From assembly GCF_900105395.1 (NCBI RefSeq), contig NZ_LT629775.1, positions 868,001 to 932,000 on the forward strand: DNA of 64,000 nucleotides. The letters run 5' to 3'. This document shows positions 8,288-17,038 of this stretch, in pieces; the first letter of the stretch is position 1; every line of letters begins with the position of its first letter. The stretch is from Streptomyces sp. TLI_053 (GTDB lineage Bacteria; Actinomycetota; Actinomycetes; Streptomycetales; Streptomycetaceae). The notes beneath the pieces were generated by a model that had not been told where the DNA came from, searched no databases, and was given only the letters and a program-made list of their open reading frames with translations. The translations under genes were made by a program, and so were the position numbers.

Positions 8288-9070
8288 ATGCCCGAAGTCA
8301 CCACGCCGTACGCGACCGGCACCCCGTGCTGGGTCGACCTGATGGCCAAGGACCAGCAGGCCGCCCTGGACTTCTACCGTGACCTGCTCGGCTGGCAGGG
8401 CAAGCCCGGCCCGGCGGAGTTCGGCGGCTACGCGGTCTGCGAGCTCAACGGCAGGGCGGTGGCCGGCATCGGCCCGACGATGAGCCCCGAGGGCATGCCG
8501 GAGCCGCCGACCGTCTGGACCAGCTACCTGGCCAGCACCGACGCCCAGGCCACCCAGGACGCGATCGTCGCGGCCGGCGGCACCCTGCTCGCCCCGGTGA
8601 TGGACGTCGGCAACCTCGGCCGGATGCTGGTGGCGGCGGACCCGCAGGGCGCGGTGTTCGGCGTCTGGCAGCCGGGCGAGTTCTTCGGCGCCAAGGTCGT
8701 CAACGAGGCCGGCGCGCTTACCTGGAACGAGCTGCACACCAGCGACGTGCCGGCCGCCACCACATTCTACGGCGCGGCGTTCGGGATCGAGATCGAACCG
8801 CTGGACGGGGCCGACTCCTACTGGGAGCTGCGGGTCGGCGGCCGCGCCGTCGGCGGCGTGACCCTGCTCGCCAACGACCCGCCCGGCACCCCGGCGCACT
8901 GGCTGACCTACTTCGCGGTGGACGACGTGGACTCCACGGTGGACGCCCTGGTCAGGAGCGGCGGTACGGTGCTGGCCCCGCCGTTCGACATGATGGCCGG
9001 GCGGATGACGGTGGTGGCCGACCCGCAGGGGGCCCCGTTCGCGATGATCACGCCGCAGCCGCTGGCGTAG
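8288..9070 (+). CDS. VOC-family protein with two glyoxalase-like domains
   Basis: Predicted 260-aa protein made of two vicinal-oxygen-chelate domains: residues about 8-125 beginning PCWVDLMAKDQQAALDFYRDLLGW, and about 135-258 beginning LTWNELHTSDVPAATTFYGAAFG. Such tandem proteins resemble mycobacterial Cfp30B-type hydroxylase/glyoxalase-like proteins; substrates are mostly unknown. The start at 8288 is supported by GAGGAGGAG about 8 nt upstream. The frame is open from 8102, but the extra 62 residues are Arg-rich and not protein-like. Confidence 0.88.
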   Translation: MPEVTTPYATGTPCWVDLMAKDQQAALDFYRDLLGWQGKPGPAEFGGYAVCELNGRAVAGIGPTMSPEGMPEPPTVWTSYLASTDAQATQDAIVAAGGTLLAPVMDVGNLGRMLVAADPQGAVFGVWQPGEFFGAKVVNEAGALTWNELHTSDVPAATTFYGAAFGIEIEPLDGADSYWELRVGGRAVGGVTLLANDPPGTPAHWLTYFAVDDVDSTVDALVRSGGTVLAPPFDMMAGRMTVVADPQGAPFAMITPQPLA

Positions 9071-9078
9071 GCCGGGTC

Positions 9079-9117
9079 ACCGGCGGTGGCCCCGGAGCTG
9101 CCGGGGTCACCGCCGGT
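9079..9117. terminator. Bidirectional hairpin terminator
   Basis: Ten outer pairs (ACCGGCGGTG with CACCGCCGGT), one G.T pair, then CCCCGG-AGCTG-CCGGGG. It lies between the convergent VOC and FtsX genes and overlaps the FtsX stop codon. Confidence 0.75.
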
Positions 9118-11983
9118 CGCCCGCCCGGAGTTCGGCGGCGATCTGCCGTCGGCCGGAGACGGCCGCCTCCAGCACCACCGCGGTGCAGACGAGCAGCGCC
9201 ACGGCGGCCGTCGGCAGCAGCACCGGCAGGACGCGGGGCACCGGCCGTTCCGCCACCGGTGCGCCCACCAGCAGCGACAGGTCGAAAGCCGGTCCGAGCA
9301 GGGCGACGGCCCCCGCCGCGACCACCGCACCGCCGGCCACCGCGGCCAGTGTCTGCGGCACGGTCTCCGCGACGATCAGCGCCAGCCCTTCCCGGGGGCG
9401 GAGCCCCATGGTGCGCAGCCGGGCGAGGACCGCCGCGCGGTCGGGCGAAGCCCGCAGGACGGTCAGCAGGACTGCGAGCAGGGCGAAGGCGACGGCGGCG
9501 ACGGCCGCGGACCGGAAGAGCCGGGCGGTGGAGTGCTGGAGCGGGTCCGCGGCCAGGTCGGCGGCCGTCTCGCGGGCGGTGCGCACGAGGTAACCGTCGG
9601 GGATGCCGCCGGGTTCCCTGCTCACCTCCCGGGCCTCCTCGCGCAGGAGCCCGGCCAGGCCCGACGTGTCGGCCAGGCCCCGGGTCGCGAAGAGCGGGCG
9701 CAGCCGGGCGCCGTCGATGTCGCCGACGGCGAACCAGTTGTCGGGCCGGGCGAGTTCGGGCAGGCGGGCGGCGGCGGCGCCGACCGGCACGACGACGAAC
9801 TCCCGGACGGCCTCGGGCAGGGCCGGGGTGGCGTTCACGGTGCCGACGACGGTGGCGAGCAGTTCGCCACCGGGTGTCCGCAGCCGCTGCGGGCCGGGAC
9901 CGAGTTGTGCGGCGAGGCCGGCGCTGACCAGGGCGGGCACCGGCGGGTCCGGCCGAGCGACGGTGGACGACGCGGCGCCGGACAGGGCGGCGGGGTCGGC
10001 CGGGACCGCGGCGCCGGACAGGACCGCGGCATCGGACAGGACGGCCGGGTCGAACGGGCCGGCCCCGACGGTGCGGGAGATCTCCGCGTAGGCCCGGGGC
10101 TCGGCGGCGACGAGGGTGACCTGTACGGCGAGCCGGCCGACCCCGAGCAGGTAGGTCTGCCGCTCGATCCGGACACCGGTCGAGGCGCGGACCCCGGGGA
10201 GCGTGTCGGCGGCCGCGACGAACGCCTCGGGAAGCGGCGCGTCCTGCGGGACCAGCACCGCGGCATCGCCGCCGACCGCCGTACGGGCCGCGCGCAGCCG
10301 GGCACCGTCGACGGTGTCGAGGAGGGTGGCGCCGAAGCCCGCGGTGGTGACGGCGAGCAGCAGAGCGAGCGCCGGCAGCACGGCCGGGCGGTGGCGACCG
10401 TCCGGGTCGCGGGCGCTGCGGGCGAGGCCGAGGAAGGCGATCGGGCCTCGGCCGCGCCGGGCGAGGGCGGCGAGCCGGCCGACGACGGGCGGCTGGATCC
10501 TCGCGAGCAGCAGACCACCGCTGAGCGCGACCAGCAGCGGTGCGGTGACCAGCAGGGGGTCCGGCCCGTCGGCCGGCGGGGCCGCGCCCCGGCGGCGGAC
10601 CTCGGCGACGGCCGCACCGGTGACGGCGAGGACGAGGAGTTCGCCGACCGCCCGGCGGCGCCCGGGCCCCCGGGCACCGTCGGTCGGGCCGCCGGTGCCA
10701 CGGGGGCGGGCGAGCAGGACGGCGGCACGGACCGGGAGAGCGAGGACGGCGAGCAGCGTCCCGGCCACCGCGGCGAGGACGGCGGCGGTCCAACGGGGAG
10801 TGGGCAGCAGGACGAGGGCGAGGGCGGTGGCGGCCCCGCCGGCCGGCAGGACGGTCACCGCGCTCTCGCCCAGCAGGCGCAGCAGGATCGCCGCGCGCGA
10901 GCCGCCGCGGTCCCGGAGCAGCCGGAGTTCGGCGGCCCGCCGGTCGGCGGCGAGGGCCGCGGCCAGGGAGAGCACCACGCAGGCGACGCCCGCGACTCCG
11001 GCGGGGCCGATCGCGGCGAGCGGGGCGGTGGCCCGGTGGCGGGCGGTGGCCTCGGCGAGGACCTCGGGCAGCAGGGTGGTCGCGGTGAGGTCGGGCCGTC
11101 CGGTCACCTCGGCGGCCAGGACGGCACCGGGACCGGCCAGGTAGGAGCCGACGCCGGAGCGCAGGGCGGCGAGCCGGTCGGCACGCAGGGCGCGCGGGTC
11201 GACCGGCAGCCGCCAGAAGTCCTCGCCGCCCCCGCCCCAGGCGAGCAGGGCCGGGCGGCTGTCGGCGGCGGCGAATCCGGCCGTCTCCCAGCGGACACCG
11301 CCGCCGTCGAGGGTCTTCAGGCAGGCGCGTTCGGGGCAGGGCAGCTCCTGCCAGTAGCGGTCGTGGGGCTCGTCGGCGCGGTAGAGGCCGACGATCCTGG
11401 CCCGGGCGGCGGGTCCGCTGTCGACGGTGTCGCCGACCCGGAGGCCGATGGTGTCGGCGGCCCGCCGGCTGACGGCGATCGGCAGCGGTTCGCCGGGGGC
11501 GGCGGGTCCGGGCCAGGCGCCGTCGGTCAGGGTCGCGTGCGCGGCGAGGCCTTGGAGGTGGAGCAGGTGGAGTTGCGGGGCCGTGCCGCCGGGGCGGTCG
11601 TAGCCGTCGTTGAGCATGGGCCGGTCGGTGAGGGCGCGGGTGCCGTGGTGCTCGCCGTCGCGGGTGAGCGGGAGGTCCCGGGCGATCTGCCCGACCAGCC
11701 GGTCGCGGGCCGCGTCGAGCTCTGCGGCGGGGGTGTCGGGGCGCGATCGGGCGGTGAGGTGGAGGCTGGTGGCCCGGACGCCGCGGTCCTGGACGAAGGT
11801 GGCCAGCGCGCTGTTCGCGCCCCGGTCGGCGGCCCGGGGCAGCGCGGCCAGGGTGAGGACGGTGACGAAGGCGAGGACGGCGGTGAGCAGGGCTGCCGTA
11901 CGCGCCGAGCGCAGCCGGGTGCGCACCCAGGGCGCGGGCCGGTGCTCGTTCCGGCGGCGACCGCGCTCGCGGTGCGTCAGCAT
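9107..11983 (-). CDS. FtsX/MacB-like ABC transporter permease, orphan
   Basis: Predicted 958-aa integral membrane protein. It has an N-terminal anchor helix (TAALLTAVLAFVTVLTLAAL), a large extracytoplasmic MacB-like region, a first group of three or four helices, further extracytoplasmic sequence, and a C-terminal group with AVLLTVLRASPDRAAVLARLRTMGLRP, a classic FtsX-domain pattern. Permeases of this class work with an LolD/MacB-type ATPase for lipoprotein or peptide release; no ATPase gene is next to it. The ATG at 11983 has GGGAGGGG upstream. Its neighbours on both sides are unrelated VOC genes, so the partner is probably encoded elsewhere. Confidence 0.85.
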   Translation of the reverse strand: MLTHRERGRRRNEHRPAPWVRTRLRSARTAALLTAVLAFVTVLTLAALPRAADRGANSALATFVQDRGVRATSLHLTARSRPDTPAAELDAARDRLVGQIARDLPLTRDGEHHGTRALTDRPMLNDGYDRPGGTAPQLHLLHLQGLAAHATLTDGAWPGPAAPGEPLPIAVSRRAADTIGLRVGDTVDSGPAARARIVGLYRADEPHDRYWQELPCPERACLKTLDGGGVRWETAGFAAADSRPALLAWGGGGEDFWRLPVDPRALRADRLAALRSGVGSYLAGPGAVLAAEVTGRPDLTATTLLPEVLAEATARHRATAPLAAIGPAGVAGVACVVLSLAAALAADRRAAELRLLRDRGGSRAAILLRLLGESAVTVLPAGGAATALALVLLPTPRWTAAVLAAVAGTLLAVLALPVRAAVLLARPRGTGGPTDGARGPGRRRAVGELLVLAVTGAAVAEVRRRGAAPPADGPDPLLVTAPLLVALSGGLLLARIQPPVVGRLAALARRGRGPIAFLGLARSARDPDGRHRPAVLPALALLLAVTTAGFGATLLDTVDGARLRAARTAVGGDAAVLVPQDAPLPEAFVAAADTLPGVRASTGVRIERQTYLLGVGRLAVQVTLVAAEPRAYAEISRTVGAGPFDPAVLSDAAVLSGAAVPADPAALSGAASSTVARPDPPVPALVSAGLAAQLGPGPQRLRTPGGELLATVVGTVNATPALPEAVREFVVVPVGAAAARLPELARPDNWFAVGDIDGARLRPLFATRGLADTSGLAGLLREEAREVSREPGGIPDGYLVRTARETAADLAADPLQHSTARLFRSAAVAAVAFALLAVLLTVLRASPDRAAVLARLRTMGLRPREGLALIVAETVPQTLAAVAGGAVVAAGAVALLGPAFDLSLLVGAPVAERPVPRVLPVLLPTAAVALLVCTAVVLEAAVSGRRQIAAELRAGDRR

Positions 11984-12220
11984 GCTGCCCCTCCCCCGGC
12001 GGGCACCCCGGAGCGCCCGGCCCACCGGTCACCGGCCCTTGATCACCGAATAGCGGACGATGCTGCCAGACCCGTCCGCGGAAGGGAAGGTCCGTTCGGG
12101 CAGAGCGGCGGCCCGGGCGACGGACGACGGGGGCGCGTTCCGCCGGGCGGCGGCGCGGCCCGGCGTTCCCTAGGCTGAGAAACGGTCTTCCACTCCGATG
12201 TCAGCAGGAAGGGATCAGCC

Positions 12221-12634
12221 ATGCCGACCATCCTCAACCCCTACATCACCTACAACGGCGACGCCCGGCAGGCCCTGGAGTTCTACCAGCAGGTCTTCGG
12301 CGGCGAGCTGGACCTCAACACCTACGGCGACTTCGGCGCCGGGGAGGGCGACGCCGCCGACCGGATCATGCACGGCATGCTGAGGACCGGCGGCGGCCTC
12401 GTCCTGATGGCCGCCGACAACCCGCCCGGCACGGACCACACACCGGGCGGCGACATCTCGGTGAGCCTCAGCGGCGAGGACGACGCGGAGCTGCGCGGCT
12501 ACTGGCAGAAGCTGTCGGACGGCGGCACGGTGACCGTCCCCATGGAGAAGCAGATGTGGGGCGACGTCTTCGGGATGTGCACGGACCGCTTCGGCATCAC
12601 CTGGCTGGTCAACATCAACCAGCCGCGTTCCTGA
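12221..12634 (+). CDS. PhnB-like VOC family protein
   Basis: Predicted 137-aa single-domain vicinal-oxygen-chelate protein. The opening NPYITYNGDARQALEFYQQVFGGEL and the end FGMCTDRFGITWLVN are typical of the PhnB/glyoxalase-like group, whose members often have no proven activity. GGAAGGGA lies about 10 nt before the ATG, and TAGGCT at 12170-12175 could be a -10 element. It is divergent from the FtsX permease, with a 237-nt region between. Confidence 0.88.
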   Translation: MPTILNPYITYNGDARQALEFYQQVFGGELDLNTYGDFGAGEGDAADRIMHGMLRTGGGLVLMAADNPPGTDHTPGGDISVSLSGEDDAELRGYWQKLSDGGTVTVPMEKQMWGDVFGMCTDRFGITWLVNINQPRS

Positions 12635-12704
12635 GCCGCCCGCGCCCCGGCGGCAGCCCACCCCGTGAGGGCCGCCGTCAGTGCCCCGTGGCACAGTTCC
12701 GCCC

Positions 12705-13367
12705 ATGAACATCACCACCACCTCCCACAGTTGGGACGAGGCCGTGGCGCTCTTCGAGCGGCGCGGCCTGCCCGTCGGCTCCTACGAGAACCTCTACGAG
12801 GAGGAGTACGACGTCCACGCCGGCGACCTCGCGGTCGAGGGCAACCTCGACCTCGACGCCACCGAGCCGGACGGCACCGGCTACATCGTCGACGGCGACC
12901 TGACGGTCGACGGCGCGGTGATCAACACCGACGACGGCTGCCCGGCGCTGGTCGTCCTCGGCGACCTTCGGGCCGCCGCCGTCTACCTGGAGGGCGACGC
13001 CAAGCTGATCGTCCGCGGGGACGTCCACGTCGGGGCCTTCGTCGGCCACATGACCGACAAGCTCGTGATGATCCACGGGGACCTCAGGACCCGGGTCACC
13101 GTACTGTCCTCCGAGTTCGAGCCGGACCTCGTCGGCGGTGAACTGTTCGGCCCGGTGCTCCGCCCGTCCTACCTCGCGCCCTTCCCCGAGGCCGTGCCCG
13201 TCGCCCCGGAGACGGTGCTGGTCCCCGAACTGCTGCTGACCGGGGCCGACACCGACCCGGACGAGTGGCGGGGCTTCGACACCCCGGGTGTCCACGGCGG
13301 CCGGCTGCTGGAGCGCATCGAGGCCGGTCTGCCGGTGACCCTGGCCGAGCAGACCACCAGGGGCTGA
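12705..13367 (+). CDS. Beta-helix (bactofilin-like) repeat protein of unknown function
   Basis: Predicted 220-aa protein, not assigned to a named family with certainty. The central part (residues about 30-140) is a run of short strands with repeated V.GDL/GNL/GDV turns: AGDLAVEGNLDLDATE, VDGDLTVDG, VVLGDL, LIVRGDVHVGAF, VMIHGDLRTRV. This spacing is what polymer-forming cytoskeletal (bactofilin-like) right-handed beta-helices show. No signal peptide or membrane segment is visible. It begins 70 nt after the PhnB-like gene on the same strand, so the two may be co-transcribed. Confidence 0.6.
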   Translation: MNITTTSHSWDEAVALFERRGLPVGSYENLYEEEYDVHAGDLAVEGNLDLDATEPDGTGYIVDGDLTVDGAVINTDDGCPALVVLGDLRAAAVYLEGDAKLIVRGDVHVGAFVGHMTDKLVMIHGDLRTRVTVLSSEFEPDLVGGELFGPVLRPSYLAPFPEAVPVAPETVLVPELLLTGADTDPDEWRGFDTPGVHGGRLLERIEAGLPVTLAEQTTRG

Positions 13368-13399
13368 CGGCCGACCCGCCGGGGGCCTCCCCTCCTTGC

Positions 13400-13417
13400 C
13401 TTCAACCGCACTTGAAG
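13400..13417 (+). promoter_or_regulatory. Palindrome CTTCAA-N6-TTGAAG, probable MarR operator
   Basis: Perfect 6-bp arms in an 18-bp element, 69 nt upstream of the MarR-like gene. AT-rich arms in a GC-rich spacer, together with the gene type, suggest autoregulation. Confidence 0.5.
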
Positions 13418-13485
13418 TCCTACGGTTCCCGTACGACCCGCACCGTGTGCGGGCCGCACGCCCGAGACATCAGGAGGGGACCCCC

Positions 13486-13953
13486 GTGTCGACCCAGCAG
13501 ATCTCCGACGCCGAACTCGCCGGCCAGCCCGCCGCCTACTGGACCGGTGTCGCCTACGAGGCACTGATCGCGTTCACCCGGGCCCGGCAGGCCGAGAAGG
13601 GCCACACCCAGCCGCAGTTCTGGCTGCTGCGCAACCTGTCGAGGAACGACATCTCGCCCGACGGGGCGGGCATGACCGTGCCCGAGCTCCGGGCCGCCAT
13701 GGCCTCCTACCTCCGGCCCGAGGACGACCTGACGGCGGAGGCCGCGGTACTGGTGGAGCGCGGTTGGCTGACCCGGGACGCCGACCACCGGCTGTGGCTC
13801 ACCGAGGCGGGCGAGCGGGCCCGGGTCGACCTCGCCCGCAACGCCCCGGCGATCCGCGCCGCCCTCCACGCGGGCATCGACGACGCGGACTACGTCACGG
13901 CGCTGAAGGTGCTCCGGCAGCTGATCCGCAACGCGGGCGGGACCGTCGACTGA
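13486..13953 (+). CDS. MarR-like winged-helix regulator
   Basis: Predicted 155-aa protein. The layout, an N-terminal dimer helix (AYWTGVAYEALIAFTRARQAEKG), a recognition region (MTVPELRAAMASYLRPEDDLTAEAAVLVERGWL) and a wing plus C-terminal helices, fits MarR-type regulators. GTG at 13486 with AGGAGGGG 7 nt upstream decides the start; the longer frame from 13396 would place the palindrome inside the coding region. It is followed by the cupin gene on the same strand. Confidence 0.75.
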   Translation: MSTQQISDAELAGQPAAYWTGVAYEALIAFTRARQAEKGHTQPQFWLLRNLSRNDISPDGAGMTVPELRAAMASYLRPEDDLTAEAAVLVERGWLTRDADHRLWLTEAGERARVDLARNAPAIRAALHAGIDDADYVTALKVLRQLIRNAGGTVD

Positions 13954-14008
13954 CGGGCCCGGAGGGCGGGACGGGTCGGGGCGGCCGTGCGGTGCAAGGA
14001 TGTCCGGC

Positions 14009-14530
14009 ATGACGGACTCGGACACACCGGACGCACCGGACACATCGAACACATCGGCCGCTCCGGATGCGCCGACCGCGTCGGACGCGTCGGACGCATC
14101 TGGCACAGCGAACGCGTCCGGTGCTTCGGACCCGGCCAACAGCTCGCCCGGCCAGGACGGCACGCCCGGACCGGACGCGTCCGGCGACGGCGCGACGGTG
14201 GAGGCACTGCTGCGGGAGGCCGGCCCCGACGCCGCCGGGGCGCTCTGGCGGCTCACCGGCACCGAGCGCCAACTGGACGCCAACGTGGTGCGGTTGCGCC
14301 CCGGGGCCGCCGTCGCCGCCCACGTCGAACCCGACCTGGACGTGCTGGTGCTCGGCCTCGCCGGGCGGGGCACTCTGCGCTGCGCGGGCGTCGAGCACAC
14401 GCTGGAGCCGGGCGCGCTGCGGCTGCTGCCGCGCGGCGCCGAGCGGGCGGTGGCGGCGGCGGCGGAGGGCGTCGCCTACCTGACGGTGCACCGCCGCCGC
14501 CCGGGCCTCACCGTCCGCCCCCGCGCCTGA
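14009..14530 (+). CDS. Cupin-domain protein with Asp/Ser/Ala-rich N-terminus
   Basis: Predicted 173-aa protein. Residues 1 to about 55 are low complexity (repeats of SDASDASG and similar). A small cupin barrel follows, with LRPGAAVAAHVEPDLDVLVLGLAGRGTL and the closing LRLLPRGAER. The metal-binding His set of active cupins is not obvious (only H in AAHVE), so it may bind ligand rather than catalyse. AAGGA lies 8 nt before ATG 14009; the ATG at 14000 overlaps that site. The DNA repeats in the N-terminal part are GGACG/CATCG-like and probably expand and contract. Confidence 0.7.
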   Translation: MTDSDTPDAPDTSNTSAAPDAPTASDASDASGTANASGASDPANSSPGQDGTPGPDASGDGATVEALLREAGPDAAGALWRLTGTERQLDANVVRLRPGAAVAAHVEPDLDVLVLGLAGRGTLRCAGVEHTLEPGALRLLPRGAERAVAAAAEGVAYLTVHRRRPGLTVRPRA

Positions 14531-14592
14531 CCGCGCCGTCGGCGCCGACGGCGCGGCGGCGCGGCGGCGCGGCGGCGCGGCGGCGCGGCGGC
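14531..14592. terminator. 26-bp perfect palindrome plus GCGCGGCG tandem repeats
   Basis: Positions 14531-14556 form an exact self-complementary sequence centred on GGCGCC, directly after the cupin stop. Five tandem copies of the 8-mer GCGCGGCG continue to 14592. It lies between convergent genes and should act as a two-way terminator. Confidence 0.65.
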
Positions 14593-14597
14593 CATGA

Positions 14598-16100
14598 TCA
14601 CCCGGCGGCGCCGAGCCCCGCCAGGAAGGCGTGCACCGGGCCGGCGTCGGCGGCCGGGGTGACCAGCGCGACGTGGTTGTCCGGCCGGACCAGGACGAGG
14701 GCCTCGCCGGTCACCCCGTAGGCCCGGCGGACCTCGCCGTCCCGGTCCTCGACCCGCACCGGCCGGACGTGGCCGGGCAGTCCGGCGAGCTCGGGACGGG
14801 CTCCCGCACCGAGACCGAGCAGGGTGAAGTCGTCGCCGGCGAACCGCTCGAAGAGCCGGCCCGGAGCGCCGTCCGGGCCCGCGCAGGGGCCGTCGGGCGC
14901 CCGGTCACCGGCCCGGAGCAGCGCTTCCGGACCGCCGTCGGCCGGGGCGCCTGCGGCGAGGCCGCTCCACCGGTAGCCGAGGGACAGTCCGGTGAGGTCG
15001 CCGACCCCGCCGGCCTCGACCCCGATGCCGGGCGTGCCGATCCCCTCCACCACGGCCGCCATCCCGGCACTGGTGACGTCGAGGGTCCACGCCGCGATCG
15101 GCAGCCGCTCCTCCTGGTAGGTGTCCAGCAGGGCGGGCCCGGCGATTCCGCGCACCACGTACCCGAGCTTCCAGGCGAGGTTCCAGGCGTCCTGGATGCC
15201 GGTGTTCATGCCGAGTCCGCCCGCCGTGGGGTGGACGTGGGCACAGTCGCCGGCCAGCAGGACCCGGCCCTCGCGGTAGCGCTCGGCCATCCGGACGTTG
15301 ACCCGCCAGGTGGACAGCCAGGTGGCGTTGCCGAGCCGGAGGTCGTCGCGGCCGGTGTGCTCGGCCGCGAGCCGCCGGAAGCTCTCCAGTGACGGCGGCA
15401 CCGTCGTGCCGTCGGCGGCGGTCTCCGGGCTGGCCTGGAGCTGCCAGCGGGAGCTGCCCTCGAAGGGGCAGAGCATGAAGACGCCCTTCGGCCCGAACCA
15501 CTGGTGCCAGGCATCCGGCTCCAGGCCCTCGACCTCGACGTCGCCGCAGACCATCAACGGCTCCGGGTCGCCGTCGCCCACGAAGGGGATGCCCAGCAGT
15601 TTGCGCACCGTCGAGCGGCCGCCGTCGCAGGCGACCAGGTAGTCGGCGGCGATCCGGCGGCCGTCCGCGAGCACGGCCTCCGCCCCGTCGGCGTCCTGCC
15701 GGACGTCCACCAGTTCGGCGCCGAGTTCGACCTCCGCCCCGAGCGCGGCGAGCCGCTCGCGCAGCAGCGCCTCCAGCTGCGGCTGCCGCAGCCAGCGGCC
15801 GGCCGGGTAGGGGGTGGTGGCGCTGGGCCGGGCGCCGGCGAACGGCTCGGTCTCGTTGACGAAGTCGCCCTCGAAGTACTTGCGGAACGGCAGGTGGGTG
15901 CGGCCCACCGCGGCCAGTTCCCCGGCGAGGCCCAGGTCCGCGAGGATCTCCAGGCTGCGGGGGTTGAGCGTCTTGCCGCGGGAGCCGGTGGCGTGGGCGG
16001 CGGCCCGCTCCAGGACCCGTACCGCCACGCCCTGCCGGGCCAGCCCGCAGGCCAGCGTCAGTCCGGTCGGCCCCGCTCCCACGATCACCACGTTCGTCAT
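14598..16100 (-). CDS. FAD-dependent aromatic monooxygenase (PheA/TfdB family)
   Basis: Predicted 500-aa flavoprotein hydroxylase. The FAD ADP-binding loop is VIVGAGPTGLTLACGLARQG, the DG motif is VACDGGRSTVRK, and the GD motif is RVLLAGDCAHVHPTAGGLGMNTGIQDAWNLAWKL. A C-terminal thioredoxin-like tail (DFTLLGLGAGARPELAGLPGHVR) is typical of the phenol/PHBH-like and polyketide-oxygenase subfamily (NADPH, O2, FAD). ATG at 16100 with GGAAGGGA upstream. It is divergent from a TetR gene, with operator-like repeats between, so it is likely derepressed by its aromatic substrate. Confidence 0.9.
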   Translation of the reverse strand: MTNVVIVGAGPTGLTLACGLARQGVAVRVLERAAAHATGSRGKTLNPRSLEILADLGLAGELAAVGRTHLPFRKYFEGDFVNETEPFAGARPSATTPYPAGRWLRQPQLEALLRERLAALGAEVELGAELVDVRQDADGAEAVLADGRRIAADYLVACDGGRSTVRKLLGIPFVGDGDPEPLMVCGDVEVEGLEPDAWHQWFGPKGVFMLCPFEGSSRWQLQASPETAADGTTVPPSLESFRRLAAEHTGRDDLRLGNATWLSTWRVNVRMAERYREGRVLLAGDCAHVHPTAGGLGMNTGIQDAWNLAWKLGYVVRGIAGPALLDTYQEERLPIAAWTLDVTSAGMAAVVEGIGTPGIGVEAGGVGDLTGLSLGYRWSGLAAGAPADGGPEALLRAGDRAPDGPCAGPDGAPGRLFERFAGDDFTLLGLGAGARPELAGLPGHVRPVRVEDRDGEVRRAYGVTGEALVLVRPDNHVALVTPAADAGPVHAFLAGLGAAG

Positions 16101-16160
16101 GTGTGTGTCCGTCCCTTCCGGTCGTCGGTGACTCGTTGACAGCTCCATGGAACAGCAACT

Positions 16161-16194
16161 CGGTAACAAATACAACCGGGTAACGAATTTATCC
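16161..16194. promoter_or_regulatory. Operator-like repeats between TetR and monooxygenase genes
   Basis: GGGTAA-N5-TTATCC at 16178-16194 is a near-palindrome with one mismatched pair. A further half-like copy, CGGTAAC, is at 16161-16167. The region is distinctly AT-rich and sits between the divergent starts, as expected for a TetR site controlling both genes. Confidence 0.5.
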
Positions 16195-16211
16195 GGGTTA
16201 TGATCCTTGCC

Positions 16212-16847
16212 ATGAACCCGAGCGAACCAGAACCGGGTCTGCGGACCCTCAAGAAGCAGCGCACCCGGCAGACCCTCGCCGATGTCGCCATCGCCCTCTT
16301 CCTCGAGCGGGGCTTCGCCCAGGTCTCGGTCGCCGAGATCGCCGCAGCCGCCGAGGTCTCCAAGCCCACCCTGTTCCGGTACTTCGCCACCAAGGAGGAA
16401 CTGGTCCTGCACCGCTTCGCCGACCACCTCGGCGAAGCCGGCCGGGTGGTGCGCGACCGCGCCGCCGACCTCACCCCGCTGGACGCCCTGGAACGCCACC
16501 ACCTCGCCGGGCTGGCCGCGCACGACCCCCAGACCGGACTGACCGACGATCCCGAGGTGCTCGCCTTCCTCCGGCTCGTCCACGAGACCCCGGAGCTCTC
16601 CGCCCAGCTCCTGGACTACGTCGACGCCGACGCGGACGCGCTCGCCGAGGCGCTGGACCCGGCGGGCGGCATCACCGCCCGGCTGTTCGCCGCCCAGTAC
16701 GTGGCCGTCCGCCAGGTGCTCGCCCGCACCGCCTGGGCCCGGCTGGCCGACGGGCAGGACATCACCGAGGCGGCCCCGCAGGCCGCCGCCGAGACCGCCG
16801 CCGCCTTCGCCCTGCTGCGCGACGGCGCCCGCGCCCAGGGGTTCTGA
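16212..16847 (+). CDS. TetR/AcrR-family regulator of the divergent monooxygenase
   Basis: Predicted 211-aa repressor. The helix-turn-helix domain (residues about 12-60) contains [17 protein letters not shown] and [17 protein letters not shown]. The C-terminal part has the TetR_C pattern with [17 protein letters not shown] acidic helices. An alternative ATG at 16200 would add four residues; no clear ribosome site is seen for either, so the gene may be leaderless. Shared control region with the flavin monooxygenase suggests a local aromatic-compound response. Confidence 0.88.
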   Translation: MNPSEPEPGLRTLKKQRTRQTLADVAIALFLERGFAQVSVAEIAAAAEVSKPTLFRYFATKEELVLHRFADHLGEAGRVVRDRAADLTPLDALERHHLAGLAAHDPQTGLTDDPEVLAFLRLVHETPELSAQLLDYVDADADALAEALDPAGGITARLFAAQYVAVRQVLARTAWARLADGQDITEAAPQAAAETAAAFALLRDGARAQGF

Positions 16848-17038
16848 CCCCGGCCCGCCACTCCCTGGAGTCCCGTGCGGCGCAGCGCACCCGCCGCCCG
16901 GTGAATCGGTGAAGCACGTCACGGCCTCGCCCCGGTGCCCCGGCGGGTCCGGGCGGGTAGGTTCCTGCCTCCAAGGGGAGCGACGCTCCCCGGACGCGGA
17001 TCCCGCCGTCATTGGCTCCTCCCAGGAGAGAGGCACGA

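Noticed and set aside
9048..12178. Two frames of about 1000 codons on either strand overlapping the FtsX gene
   Set aside because: Arg/Pro/Gly- or Gly/Asp-rich composition without motifs; the frame 9107-11983 has membrane helices and FtsX patterns.
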